Shown here: in pieces, positions 11,901 through 24,460 of the stretch
Layout: each line of letters starts with the position of its first letter
Position numbering within the stretch: the first letter of the stretch is position 1
NCBI GenBank assembly: GCA_947579665.1
Contig: OX388343.1
Coordinates: 87,834,254-87,898,253, forward strand
Reading direction: 5' to 3'
Length of the DNA: 64,000 nucleotides
Origin: Sympetrum striolatum
Lineage: Eukaryota; Arthropoda; Insecta; Odonata; Libellulidae
Made by a program: the position numbers and the translations under genes
Notes under the pieces: generated by a model
Seen by the model: the letters and a program-made list of their open reading frames with translations, nothing else
What the model was told of the DNA's origin: nothing
Databases searched by the model: none

Positions 11901-14900
11901 ACATTAAAAACGTAAGTAAAAATTAAGCAAATATTAGAATTAAAGTAACATTACAAAATTAGTTGTACAAAGAAAAAATTTTAACTTCCTAGGCAGTATA
12001 TACTACATTTATCTGCAAATAAGGTGACCTTTTTTTCCTAAAATTAGAGCTGAAATTCTACCAGTGTTGAATATTTTTACTTTACTAATATTTTATTTAC
12101 ACTTAATTTAATAAATAGGAGCTTACTCCTTCTACCTATCTTTTAATATTTTTTTTCAGTATTTTGGATTTAATCTACACAGCAAAAGCTGTATAAGTGC
12201 TAAATGTAAACATAAATGAGCAAATTGACTTATTAAAATATTGGGACTTCCATTCCTATTATATTATATTTGCTATATTACATTTCAATTTGTTTTATCT
12301 GTGTAACATATAATATTATATTATATATCATGGATATCTTGTCTAAGCTATTGTCAGATTGTCATTGGGACTTCCATTCCTATTATATTATATTTGCTAC
12401 ATTACCTTTCAATTTTTTAAATCTTTGTAATATATAATATTTTATTATGTATCATGGATATATGGATATCTTGTCTAAACTACTGTCAGAATACAATGTA
12501 AGGCAAACTCCTGAATATTCATGATGGCATACAGATATACTGGCATCTTCGAGACAAAAATAGAATAAAATCACAAAAAAGCAAGTATAACTGAATATGT
12601 ATAAAGCATAGATCATTATAAAGGAAGATAGAGCCCCCTAATTTGTATTTTCGAGGGGCAGATAGATATCTTACCTACTTATTCTACCAACATTTTAAAA
12701 AATACCCCCAAAAGAAATGAGAAGTTAGAGATTCTAGATTAGAATATTGATTGGATAATGATAAACTGCAGGAAATAAAGCAGCTATGCTATTGAACAGA
12801 AAGACAATTTTTTCACAAGTACCAACAAAAACCAGACAAAAATATTATAGTTACATACATTAGACCTCATTGAAAATATAGTAAAATTTTTCAACTAAAA
12901 TTTAATAATAAATTCACTTCAGTTTAAGCACATAATACTGATAATACCAAATAATCATTGTGCTATTCATCAAGTGATTAAAATCAGCAATTCCAGAACT
13001 TCTAATAAAATGCTCTAAACCATGATTATTAAAATTATATCTGCATAGTCCAGACTGTTCATAATCAGACTTTTATCTGGACTGAAATAACACCGAAGGG
13101 AAATTTGTTACCCTAAACTCGGTCAGGGGCATATAATTATCTAAATTACCCTAGATTCTGGTTTAATCCAAGTAGACTGTGGATTTCATCCTTAAAAATA
13201 TGTTCAGTTTCATCATTGAATACTTTGGTTCAATAATAATTGTTGAAATACACATGAATGTATCAAAATACTAGTAAATTAAACAAAGTGAATTAAAATA
13301 GATGAAGCCATCTTTAAATTATTCATGCAACATAAATATTACCATAAACTTATCTTACAATAACAGGAACAGTGACTTTGAGACGTCATGAACACCAAAA
13401 TTTTTAATAGAGTCTTGAATGCATGCCAACATTTCAGTATATCATTTTAATTAAATAAGGGAGATAGAGGAAATGTATGAGCGTTGAGGAAGACAGAAAC
13501 CCCAAATTGATAGTTCAAAGAACAGAAAGCTACAAAAATAGAGAAGATATAACTGTCGTTTTGGGGAAAGATTTTGAAACGAAGGATATCTTCTACATTT
13601 TGTAAATGTTGCATGGCATGATTTAGAAACTCGAGGAAAGAGCAGCAATTTCCCTTATAAACGCTTTACAATTTAAAATACTGTCTTGTCATGATAAATT
13701 CAGTGAATGAATAATGGTTATAGAAAGACTTTACTATCAGATGCTTTGACAAGATCCATGTCATATCCAAAGCAAAATGTCAACTTTTTTATTAAAAAAT
13801 GTGTGGATAATGTTCCAATGTAATTGAGCACTACTTTATTAAGAAATTAGTGTTATTTTGATACCACACCAAATAGGAAATTTGGGTGCGGCTGAAATAT
13901 AGCATAAACAACTTCAGTAATAGCATTTTCACAAAACTATTCACTGAATTATATGAGCAAACCAAGCTCAAGACATTCACATTCTTGCAGACCTACACAA
14001 ATATCTACAAATGGCCCATTTTCTTTAAAATTATATTTGTATTAGAATAGTAAAAACATCTAAAAATCTTTTGAAGAACTTCAACCATCTTTTCTCATTC
14101 CAGTGAAGAAAAAATTTCAATTTTTAATTTTCTGGAATATGGTCAGCCTACCTTTGTGATCAGCAATACTAAATACTTTGAGGAAACTAAAACAAGTTGA
14201 ATCCTTCATCTATATTACATAAGGTGTTCCAAATTTTCCAGTAAATCAAGTGTGTTTTACATATAATAATGAGCAGTAGAAAACTTTGATTCTTTGATAA
14301 AATATATGAACTATCTCGTATTGCTAATGTATGGAGAAGAAACATAATTTTAATGGCAGAGGTAAAATATATATCAATTGACCCACCATTGCAGCAACTG
14401 ATTTGAGATCGCCTTGTCTAGCAGCAGCAAGAAAGGCTTCTTCTTTTCGTCTCGTTTCTGTTGTTTCAGCTGCTGCCAGCAATTTACACACCTCTGGGTC
14501 TCGCCCAACTTCACGAGGAGTGAGACCTTCGCCATTGGTCACACTCTCATCAGCACCACGCCCCAAAAGTACTAAAACCAGATCCTGCAATGACGATTGA
14601 GATTATTTAAAATATGTCTCAATAGTATTTTTTTCTCATTATTTAATTGCTTTCCAACCAAGTTCAACAGTTCAATAAATATTGAAATAATAAACATGAT
14701 GTGAACCATTTGCTTCTAGGGTAAATATATACTAGCAATAAGCTAGTAAACAAGTATCTTGACTTAAAGCAGAGTTGAAATATATTCCAATAAGATAACA
14801 AAAAATTTAAAGCTGGGCTCATTCATTCTGAGATGGACATAGCACTAAATCATAAGAAAATTTAAATCTAGCAACCTTCATTTGAAGATAATTTTTCCAA

Positions 14901-15836
14901 ATGATAACAGAAATTACAAATGAGCTACTAAATTTACATACTTTTTGTAGTTCCGAAATATTTATGGTTCTTACTCATGGCATTATATTATATAGTTACA
15001 GCCCATTCTAACTAATACACAATGACAGACATTCATAACAATAATAACATAATATTCATAATTACAATGAGTAACATTCATTAAATATAATAATAATAAA
15101 AAATAAGCTCCAAAAAGATAGGTTGTCGTAGAAAAGTCACCTCTCTGCCTATAAATGCAGCCTTATGCAAAGATGTATCCCCAGCATCATTGATGGCGTT
15201 GAGGTCTGCTCCATGATCCAGGAGAAGTTCTACCACAGTCAGGTGGCCAAAATATGAGGCAAGGTGCAAAGGAGTCCAACCAAAATTACTTTTACTCTTC
15301 CCTAAAATCAGATTAATGATGAAATTAGTTTTAAATGTCTAAAATGGTCCATATAGCCAAAATAAACGATTTTAATGATGAGAGCATATATATTGACATG
15401 AACAGACTGATGATAACACAGGTAAAATTTGTAATAAATATCATTACTGTATTAATGAATTAGTCAATAATTGAGCACTAATGACTCAAAAGGGTGTGGA
15501 CAAAGACACGCCCAGATACGTGCATTCATCTACCGGTACTTGAAATAATGACAGCCAAAAAACTATGTTTAGCATTAGAGATATGTTTTATATTTGAGCT
15601 CAAAAACTTTAATTCAAAGAAGATACAAAGTAGTAAAATCATTTACACGAAACCTGTATCTCGCGCATGATTTACGACTCTGAAATAACGTATTTACCTT
15701 TGCAACTTATGTCTAAAGTTATCTTCCCCTCTTTTTTGGCATTGAGTAACTCCTGAACCATAGGAATGTCTCCATGTCGAGCACTGTACAGGAGAATTTC
15801 TTGCAATTCCACTTCAGTTCGCCCTTCGTATAACAT
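2962..15836 (-). CDS. ORP1: Oxysterol-binding protein-related protein 1 (ORP1/OSBPL1A type), 5' part
   Basis: Ten coding exons on the minus strand, all with GT-AG borders and agreeing phases: 15836-15698, 15301-15141, 14584-14387, 11511-11367, 8200-8055, 7949-7728, 6851-6732, 6261-6115, 4117-4034, 3214-2962 (538 residues so far). An in-frame TAG four codons upstream fixes the start. Ankyrin repeats cover about residues 50-235 ([37 protein letters not shown]). A PH domain follows at about 245-345 ([16 protein letters not shown] ... KWVNAFQEH). Then come an acidic linker, a coiled coil (about 455-487, [13 protein letters not shown]) and an FFAT motif EFYDA (531-535) after acidic residues. This order is that of vertebrate ORP1L. 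In that family the ankyrin part binds Rab7 on late endosomes, the PH domain binds phosphoinositides and FFAT binds ER VAP proteins for sterol sensing or transfer. The C-terminal lipid-binding domain is not in the window. The last donor is phase 1, so the gene continues past position 1. The introns hold repeats described separately. Confidence 0.93.
5460..5800. repeat. Dispersed modular repeat in an ORP1 intron (copy 1)
   Basis: This stretch aligns with 8530-8830. Shared landmarks are GGGTCTTCCTTGTRATACT, a CGTCCTACTTTTCAYATA segment, GGCATCGAACCCAGGAA and a GGTCTTATCTAA run. Two copies of the CATCGAACCCAGG-like core lie about 150 bp apart (near 5525 and 5670). The core resembles a reverse-complemented tRNA B box. 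No reading frame is seen. Confidence 0.55.
8420..8439. repeat. (TA)n microsatellite
   Basis: A run of about ten TA dinucleotides in the ORP1 intron after exon 4. Confidence 0.9.
8500..9250. repeat. Modular repeat with about 170-bp period in an ORP1 intron (copy 2)
   Basis: Four copies of a core like GGCATCGAACCCAGG lie near 8573, 8740, 8907 and 9084, spaced 167, 167 and 177 bp. Each is preceded by an AAATTGCAACTTT-like segment and followed by a less conserved tail. The first two modules align with the copy at 5460-5800. It ends near a TATATATGAATGAATCCGGAG motif whose core also closes the first copy (near 5775). There is no coding capacity. It is probably a degenerate tandem-modular repeat of unknown class. 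Confidence 0.55.
12241..12489. repeat. Tandem direct duplication, about 124-bp unit
   Basis: Two adjacent copies (12241-12364 and 12365-12489) both begin TTGGGACTTCCATTCCTATT. Both continue through an AT-rich middle to CATGGATATCTTGTCTAA-type sequence and a CTGTCAGA end. A few substitutions and small indels separate them. The duplication lies in the large intron between ORP1 exons 3 and 4. Confidence 0.85.
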
Positions 15837-16388
15837 TCTGCTAAACTAATCAACATCAAAGTCATGCCTCGGAAGATAACTTTTCAGAAAACTGCCATCA
15901 ACTCTAAAAGGAGCGGTAACTTTTTACCATATGGTGTACACGTAAAATCTTGACAGATTAGGTAATAATCACGAGCGGAGCTAAAGCGATTCATTAACTT
16001 CGAGGGTTAAATTTGAAGAACGTAAGTATCTAGCAATATTTGACGAGCCAAAAATTGAAATAACAGAGTTTAGAAATTATAGTTAGGGCTTCGACTTGAA
16101 GATGCATAGGCAAAATTTTCACACATTAACAATTACATGAGTTTCCTGCTTTTACAGCATAACAATAATATAGAGTACCTATGAGGTTTTCATAATCTTA
16201 GACAACAAAGTAAGAACGATAATCCGCTTCTAGCAAGGACGTGTTTTGTTTGGGTTTGAAAGTGGTGAACTTTCGAATTCCAGAAGAAAAACTTCAGTAT
16301 CTAATGGAAATTACGGAATTCTACCCAGATAGTTTTATTCTAGACGTGTATATATTAAATATATTACTAAAATCAATCATTGATTGAT
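15837..16388. promoter_or_regulatory. Shared head-to-head promoter region of ORP1 and CEP19
   Basis: The ORP1 start codon (minus strand) and the CEP19 start codon (plus strand) are 552 bp apart with no other coding sequence between. This implies a divergent, probably shared, promoter. I see no convincing TATA box at a useful distance from either start. Transcription start sites cannot be placed from sequence alone. Confidence 0.55.
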
Positions 16389-17064
16389 ATGTCTAACGAA
16401 GCAAACGTTATAATCGTGCCCTTGAGAGTGGGTATAAGATTCAGTCCCCCTGCTCTTGTTTACGTGTATGAAAAAAAGTCAGGCGAGTTGTTTCCTACTG
16501 GTGTACTAAGACGTCGTATAATGCCAATCAGGCACTTTAATGAGTCCTCAAATATTGAGAATTTCGCTCGTGAACTTTTATTACGGCATGGTAAAAAGTT
16601 ATGTGAAAATGTACCCATTGAAACTGTTGGTAAAATGCTGCGTCTTCTTCGAGAACATAGAAGAGTATGTTAATATTCTATTTAGTATAAACAGTCAAAT
16701 TTTCTGAAACACAAATCAATGTCATTCATGGATGATTTTCTTGTATTTTGATGAATGTATTCTTTCTTTTTAGGGTATTGATTTAAAGACTGCTCTTGAG
16801 GAAATAGAGAAAGAAGACGAAAATGAACCCAAGGGAAAAAACGTTGCGAATACTTCGGAAAACGACGACAACGATAGAAAACTGACAATAAATGAAACAT
16901 TCCTAGTTAAAAGTGATATTAAGAAAGCGATACTTTCAGACAGACAGGATGAAAGTTATGAGCTCGAAGTTGACGAGTGGGATGATGAAGGAGATGACTC
17001 TCTTGAAATGCATTTTAGTAAAACAGCTGCGAACAATTTTATAAGAGATCTTCTACCAGAGTGA
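16389..17064 (+). CDS. CEP19: CEP19-like centrosomal/ciliary protein
   Basis: Two exons, 16389-16664 and 16774-17064, with a 109-bp phase-0 intron (GTATGT ... TTTTTAG), give 188 residues. An in-frame ATG three codons earlier (16380) is an alternative start. The N-terminal half carries the family signature: GIRFSPPALVYVYE, then RRRIMPIRHF, then a leucine-rich stretch (VGKMLRLLREH) corresponding to the helical part of CEP19. Exon 2 opens with GIDLKTALEEIEKE and ends in an acidic, low-complexity tail (VDEWDDEGDDS). Vertebrate CEP19 is about 165 residues. It sits at the mother centriole and basal body and works with RABL2 to load IFT-B particles into cilia. An insect copy would be expected mainly in ciliated sensory neurons and sperm (inference). 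It shares a divergent promoter with ORP1. Confidence 0.85.
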
Positions 17065-20000
17065 TCTATGAACTATTAATCTATTACTAATTACAAAGTA
17101 AATATTATTAATATATTTACATTTTTAATATCAAATTGAATATCTCTCACGATAAATCATTTGGACTTTTCCAGATAATGAAGTCATATTTTAATTTTAA
17201 TGTAGCTACGATACATATTTTTCCACGACTTTATTGTACTTACAAAAGACTAGTGATGGCACATCTGAGTGATGTGATTGTGAGTTCCAATCACAAAAAA
17301 ATCATACATTTACAGTTTTAATGAAATTATCACTTGATAAATTAAGGAGTTACAAATGTTTAGTCACCACAAATAGTAATAAAGAGGTCCATCTATTGCA
17401 GGAATTTTAACATTTTATCACAAAAGATAGTAAAATTATTCAAAGCAGCTCATACTGAACATTTTGAGCCAATAGTATTTCTAGAAATGTTCAATTGTTT
17501 ACTTTGTACCTCTTCCATTTATTCTTCAATGTCGTTTAAAATGTTAGTCCTTTCAGAAAAGTTTTTATTGCTAAACAGCCTCCTATGAGAATATTCTTGT
17601 CTGTAACTGCACTGCCACTGCAATTTATCCACTAAAACAGCATATAATGAAGACAATATTAAAGGAAATGTGTTCTGTTTTCTCTTATTTAGAATATTTA
17701 TGCATTAGTAGTTCTGTCATACCCATTATATTTGAATTGTTTGTTTTTATTTATTTTATATTGTTTGGTATTGAATGTTTGTTTTTTATTTCTTTTAGGT
17801 TTTAGTCTTGGCATATGATATGGATGTTTCTTGAAGCTGCTTATACAATTATGGTTAAGAATGAGCTTTATTCAGTTTGGATGTAGAAATCTAAGCCAAA
17901 CTTTGTTCAGCTGAATGTAGATGCTGATTGTGATAATTTTTTTGAATTGGTGGTAATTATGTGAGGAATTTTAATTTATCTGGAAAAATAACTGAGAACT
18001 TTGAGATGAAAAATCAAGTGAGATAGTTCTCATCCAGTGTCTTTTCCTAGTTTAGTATCTACCAAGCTAATGGAAAATTATTTTTAAATAACCTAACTAG
18101 GAATTTTTCTTTTTCCTTGCATTCTGTATTTCATTTAGCTCAGGAAGATTTCCATGAGTCACGATAATGATTCCATTAAAAAGCTACTTCCATATTCTCA
18201 TTTGAGTAGTTAAATATCATTTGTATAGCTGTCATAAATAAGGGATGGGATTATTCAATGGAGAAGAGATGACGCTAAAATTGATCTACTGTGTATTTCT
18301 GCAGATAAGACGAGGTACACAGTTTTTTCAAAGTCTTATGGTTTTAGTGTAGAGTTGGCCATCTGCCTGTTTTTTTGTAAGTTTCGTCTTTAAAGAAAAT
18401 TATTATTAAATGTAATATTCTTTATAATATTTTTATTTTATTATTTATATATAAATTTATTTATAATTTATCATTAAATATATTAAAAAGAAACTTTTAA
18501 GTTTCCCACCCTATATCTGTCCTGTAAGCAATGCCTCAAACTATCAATGGCCTTAGAATTTAGCTAAGTTCATCATCTGGATAATAATGTACAGTGTATT
18601 CGGAATTATGTACCATTTGTAATTTTTCAAATGAACAAATTTGATTTTCTTGCATCTGGCAGCTCTGCCATGCGATTTCAACAGCTAAATGAAAATAATT
18701 GTAATATTAATTTTTTAGTAATGTTTTATAATTAGTTTTAAATACAGTGGTGAGTTATTTTTTATTTTATAGAGGTTCTAATTTACATTAATTACAATCT
18801 AATTTCACTTTGTATCTGTCCTGTAAGACAACTCTGGATTTTGGGGACATTTTTATGATTCAACTAATGTCTGCCAAAATATATGGTAAGTATATACTAG
18901 AAAGATAATCACTTAAGTAACTTAGAAGGAAAAGTGTAAAAAGGAATGTGAGACAGAGGATATGATAGAAATAGTACTATAATAATAGTGCTGCATTTTG
19001 TTTCTCTTTTCCTCTTCTGCGCCTCTAAATCTCTACAAAGTGGTGCTCTGAGGAGATCAGCACCTCATTATCGAAGGGCCCTGTTGGCTTATCAATTGAG
19101 AAGAGGCAATGGTGAGAGGAGGGCATTGGGTATTTGGGGGGAGAAGTACAATCTATTGGGTTTACCATTAATTAATCATACCCTCCTGTGTAGCTCGCTT
19201 TGCCATAAGTTTTGATTCTTTGAATTCGGCATGATATGGGGGAACCTGATGTACCGAGGAGATGGAATTACATCGCAGTCGTTTTTTAATCCAAGCGTAG
19301 ATTGAAATGTATGGAAGAAAGCAGAAAGTAAGAGAAGATACTTCTTAAACAAAAAAGAAGATAAAACACAGTACCAAATTAAAGTCAATAACTTTCGGCC
19401 AATTTTGACGCGATTGTGTTGTGCAAAATTTTTCCGATACTCTTTATTTTTCAGTATATTTTAGTAATGTACTAGCCTAAAACTACAATATGTGATGAAT
19501 ATTATATTTTTTCTATAATATCTCTTTTGATGAGTTCTTAGATAAGTAAATGAAAATATTTTTATGAGTGAGTATTTTTCTGCTTGCTAAAAGAGCATAT
19601 TTTGCTCATACAACTAAGGAAACAACCCTTGTAACTAATATTTAGTTCGACCAGTTCATATTACCAATTAATTTAATGCTGCTAAGCTGATCTGCAGAGA
19701 TCAATACTAAGGAACTTTTCAGCAATTGTCATTTTTCTTTAAAATCCATTTATTTATGTTAACCTTCCACTTGCTCCAAGCAAATGAAAGAAAACTTTCA
19801 TAAATATGAAATATTTTTCTTTGTGTGAATTACGGGATATTTCTAGTACAAAACATCAACTAGATACTGCTGCTACAATTATAAAGAACTCACAAGTAAT
19901 GACTGTTTTCGTTTGTTGAGTGGAGTCGTTACATCCATGTGTTCCATAATCATTTTCTCTTATTCTCAGGCAATGGAAACATCTTTCTCCCCACTAATCA

Positions 20001-20550
20001 ACTCATTTCTGCTGAGAAGGATAAGCATAAGGGATTTGCCACCTTGAGGTAGATGTCTTCCATTAGTCTCATAGGCTTGCAAATTCATTACAGTTCTTCC
20101 TAAATCATGAGGCTTCCTAATGATGCTAGGGAATCCTCATGAAATATTTTATCGGTGATTAAATACTGAGACAATTTCATTAGTGTCTGAGACAAATTCC
20201 TTTTTTATATTCAAGAATTGCATTGCAGATTAGGAATGTTTACCAAGTTCTTGGTAATATTGTCCACTAAATTTCACATCAACCGCTGCTTCTTTCTAAC
20301 AATGTAGTTGTTTATACATGCATCTTGAAGGATAATTACTTACCCATTATTTTTGCAAGGAGTAGAACTTCCACAGTGTAGTTTTTGCTCTATTGAAAGC
20401 CATTAATGTTAGTTTGAGGTCTGAATAAGAAGGTTCTGGATTGAGACATCTTACTAGTTTAGTAAAATCCCAATAATAACCTTCGGCATGCAAACAAATG
20501 CCTGAACTTAGGTAAATAAATGCATTCCACTTCTTAATGGGTATGTCTGC
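17065..20550. other. Intergenic, no feature recognised
   Basis: AT-rich sequence after the CEP19 stop. An AATAAA at about 17374 could serve CEP19 but is not otherwise supported. Short open frames here (for example 18988-19215) show no family resemblance and no splice partners. I see no transposon ends in this stretch. Confidence 0.5.
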
Positions 20551-21670
20551 CAAGAGGTTTCAACTGAATGCCGCGGTCCTTAGTATCTCCTCTCATCCCG
20601 TCTGATATTTTTATGTAATAAAACCTTTCTAATCCTCTCGTGCTTCCCCTTCTTTGCTTGCCTTTAATTTTCCCTCTGCTACTTTTCTCTGCAAGTAATT
20701 TCAGCATAACATATGCCTCAGCCCAGATGTCTTTTTCATTTCTTTCGGTGGTTTTCATTCCTCTCTTATATTCATCAGGACATCCTGATATCTTAGCCCT
20801 TTCTCCTATCGTATTTTTTCCACAAAAACATTGTAAAAATTAATAAGTTTGTTCCTTCTAGTTGCCTTAGTTTCACTGCCATAAAACATCATATTCCTAA
20901 CAATAATTTATATACTATTTAGGATTAGTATATTTGATTTTCAGCTCTAATGGAATTCTACTTGCTAGAAAAAGTCACTTCATATTTTTATGAACTGTCT
21001 TGTCCATAGAGGTCCTTTTTCGCATTGCCTCAGAACAGCTGCTGCTAAAGTTACAGAGCTTTCCAATTATTGTATTCTTGCTTCCTATTTTCATTACTCT
21101 TGTCATACTAACTCAAAATACTTTTCCCACTTCTAGAGTTCTCTACGTACCTCCTGATTCTGACAGCTCTGTTTGATCATCTGCATATTACTCCTTCTTT
21201 GTTCTTCTCCAAATGCAGCATCTCCTATCTTTTCTAAAGTCTTAATGCTTATCTCTTTAGTATAAATATTAAAGAGAGTTGGTGACTGGCAGCGTCATTG
21301 CCTGACACCTCTTCAAGGACTATCTCTTCTTTCTCATTATTTTATACTTTTACTTCTTAGAATCTCCGGTTCTCTCAAACAGCATGCATCGCTAACAATG
21401 TAATGAGGTGAGGTATTCTTCAAACTTTAGAAACACTATTACTTATCTCCCAGAGAGTTTTTAAGTTGCGCTATTGGAAAACTTTTCCTCCAAAATGGTC
21501 TGTGAATTATTTTGCATGGATAGTTTTTGATGCCCTCTCACTTCAATAGCTTTCCCCTCTTGACTGTTTCGTCAAAGAATTTCTCACTTAAATGAGTTTC
21601 GGCAACTTTTCGCTCAAAAGTCTCTTTATACTTTTCCATTTCTTCTTTTGCTTTCTTGACCTAAAATTAG
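20550..21670 (-). mobile_element. Non-LTR retrotransposon (LINE) relic, reverse transcriptase part
   Basis: Read on the minus strand, 21300-21240 gives QSPTLFNIYTKEISIK, matching the conserved LSPTLFNIYTEE block of LINE reverse transcriptases of the RTE/CFDP2-like type. Further along, in broken frames, are C-terminal pieces: a Glu/Lys-rich segment and an end reading DRGIQLKPLGRH at 20580-20545, corresponding to the (A)EDR...W tail of these proteins. Stops and frameshifts are dense and no endonuclease part is recognised. This is an old, dead copy oriented like the flanking HMGA gene. Confidence 0.7.
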
Positions 21671-22291
21671 GTTGTTGGATGGGTCTTAACCGTAGACACG
21701 ATATAACTTAATAATTGACATCAATCGTAATGAAAATGAATGAGTAATGTTAAGTATAAATTAGTTATAAATATATTTATGGTATAACCAAATACCCTAG
21801 AACAGGTAAATCTAAAAAGATTATGTGAAACCATTCCTTATTAAATAATAGCTATGCATTATTTTGCAAACCTAAAAACTCAAGATAGTTAAAGAAAGAT
21901 TCTCTTAAATTTTTTCTCCAAATCAAGACATTTTTAACTTAATAACTATTTCGTATTCAATTTGAAATTTCACCAAAGGTGAAAATCAACATTTTTCTGA
22001 GTTGTTACCAAAGCAAGGCAACATTGCAAATGAATATTTGAGAATTCTAAATGAGATACAATTAAATCTATTCATATACTCCGATTGACTATATAAAGTT
22101 TCTTAGAAGAAAGTGATCCAATATAAATAACACTGGATACAACAGAAATGTTGACAAGATTAGACAAACTCTATGACTGCACAGACAAGACTGAAATAAT
22201 GAGCAAAACAGATTATATGGAAACAGCACCGCATGATTTTGCTTAATTTCAACATAATTAATACCTCTTTACTACTTACATTTTGGGGTTG

Positions 22292-22372
22292 TACACTCCT
22301 GGCCAAAATTAACGCAGCACCTCCCTAGCTATCCTTACGGCCGGTGCTGCGTTAATTTTGGCCAGGACTGTA
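22292..22372. mobile_element. Tc1-like foldback miniature element
   Basis: Two 30-bp arms (22292-22321 and 22343-22372) are inverted copies with one mismatch, separated by 21 bp. The arm starts TACASTCCTGGCCAAAATTA, which resembles Tc1-family ends that begin after a TA target. The element is essentially two terminal repeats back to back and would form a strong hairpin. Confidence 0.75.
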
Positions 22373-22689
22373 CTTAGTAGCTATTTTGATGCTTCGCTTT
22401 GTTATACTTGTCTTCGATAAATTTGTTTTGATGTATTTTTCATCACTGTAAACACTTGGTAGCAAACTTGAATTTATAAGAGGTTTAATCTGAAGTCTGT
22501 AACAATCTGAAAATACATTCTTTAACATTATTTCTCCATCCTTGAAGTAAAAGAAAATATAAAGATTTAATGGGTTTGGATCAGTGAGATGTGAAAGCAA
22601 CAATAACCAAGTAATACAGAAGCATTTAATTAAAATTCTATAATTAATGTAAAACGTATAAGTTTGTTGATTTACCTGAGGAGGAATGG

Positions 22690-22776
22690 ACATGAATAAA
22701 GTCTGACAAGGTCAGGACTCAAACCCAGACCTCCCTATCACCATCAAGTTGCTCTACCAATTAAGCTATTGATCCA
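22690..22776 (-). mobile_element. tRNA-derived SINE head
   Basis: On the minus strand from 22775 an A-box-like TAGCTTAATTGGTAGAGC is followed at tRNA spacing by a B-box-like GGTTTGAGTCC. There is no tRNA cloverleaf with paired acceptor ends, so this is a SINE promoter head or an old tRNA pseudogene, not a functional tRNA. The extent of the body and any target duplication are not clear. Confidence 0.6.
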
Positions 22777-24460
22777 GAACATTCTAACATGCCATTCGAG
22801 AGACTTTGTAAGCAAGGGTTCGAGTGAAGATGTGGCATTGTCCACTGCCAATGCCCTCATAGAGGAACCAGCCATACAAATACTATGAGGATATACTACT
22901 ATGATTTTTTGTTTCCTCCAGCTATATTTCTTGAAATGACAGCAAATTATACAAGCGCATGATATAGATGAAATTATACACATGACTAGAAGAACAGTGA
23001 ACATATATGGAAGTATCACTAGAAATGTACAGTTCAGTTCAAGCTTATAGTCCCTGTGTGAAGGTGATTTTTCAGTCTGGACTAGTCTACCTTCCAAGGA
23101 CTCTACTGAGGAGTTTGGGTGGGTAATACCCTAATGGCTTAAGAATAAAAATAATAATAGAATAAAATAAAATCCTCTATGGAACTTTCCCCTCTATTCA
23201 CCAAAAACAGGGGCCAGAAGCTTCAAATGTCTCAAATTTCACAGAAGAATTTAAATAAAATTTAATGTAAAAAGAACAGCTGGTTGATGAAATATATTTA
23301 GCTTAAATACTACTAAGATAAAATCTTTAGAAAGTATAAATTATAAAGCTTAGTGAAAAGGATAGCTTAACCGTACTAAATACCTCGGTAGAATCCCAAT
23401 ATTTTATGGAGAGCATCTCTTCATTATTTAAAATTTCCAAGCAGGACTCATTATCTTCGAATATTTGTAACTCAATTTCATATTGTGTGGTTGCACAATT
23501 TTGGTGAAAGAATTTTTGCAGCCACAATGTCATTGTCAGCATCTACTATGTAGGGAACATCCACTTTCTCGCCCTGGATGTAATAATATTTTTCAACTGT
23601 AATAATATTTTTCCAGTAATGTTTTTCTATTGCTACGATCTCCTACTACAGGGAGGAGTCAACAGCATAAATGTAAACAAAACAGATTCAATTATTTTTT
23701 TTTATTTTCAAATATTCTATCACATTCGAAAATTTATAAGTTTCACTACTTAAAATAATGAACAAATTTCTAAATGTCATTCAGGTTGTCTTCACACACA
23801 CGGTTTGATAAGGACGACGTTATTACACAAAAATTAAAAGTCACACAACGTAAAATTACTTAAATCTATTCATTAAGATGTACTAAAATGGTATTCCTCG
23901 ACAGTTCAAATAAAAGGGCTATAAAATTATTAAGAAAAAAATATTCCAGGGATTTCTTAGTACTGGAAAAAATTACATTTGTACTTGACTCGTGACCACT
24001 GATGGTTCATTGGCATCGATTCGAAAAACAACTGTACAGCTATTGGAAAAATTTCAAAGACCTGAATTCTTCCATCTCATCGCCTTACATCTGAAAAAAA
24101 GTTATTTACATCCACATCATGCAAAAGTAAGAGTAGGATTAAGAGTACGTAGGAAATGCAATTCCAGTGAAACTTTGTACTTTAGAATTTATACTTCCCA
24201 GCTAGGAATGATTCTAAATTACCAATAGCACTGTACGAAGGATTGTTCCACAACAGATGTTGAATCAGCAATTATCAATCTCCATTTTCGAACTGATACA
24301 AATAAAAATGGATATCCATGGTTTTCTGTACAATGTCTTATCTCTGGCACTGATGAAATGGCTCTGATCGATCACTTCTAGCCCTTGAGGAACCTGGCGA
24401 TCTACTGAGTGACTGTGAACAAGTTGGTTTGGGAATTCACGATGTTTTGAAACGAGGGAT

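Noticed and set aside
22744..23097. Small membrane protein on the minus strand (hydrophobic, Cys-rich stretch)
   Set aside because: The frame runs into the SINE head at 22775, has no splice signals or family resemblance, and is probably chance.
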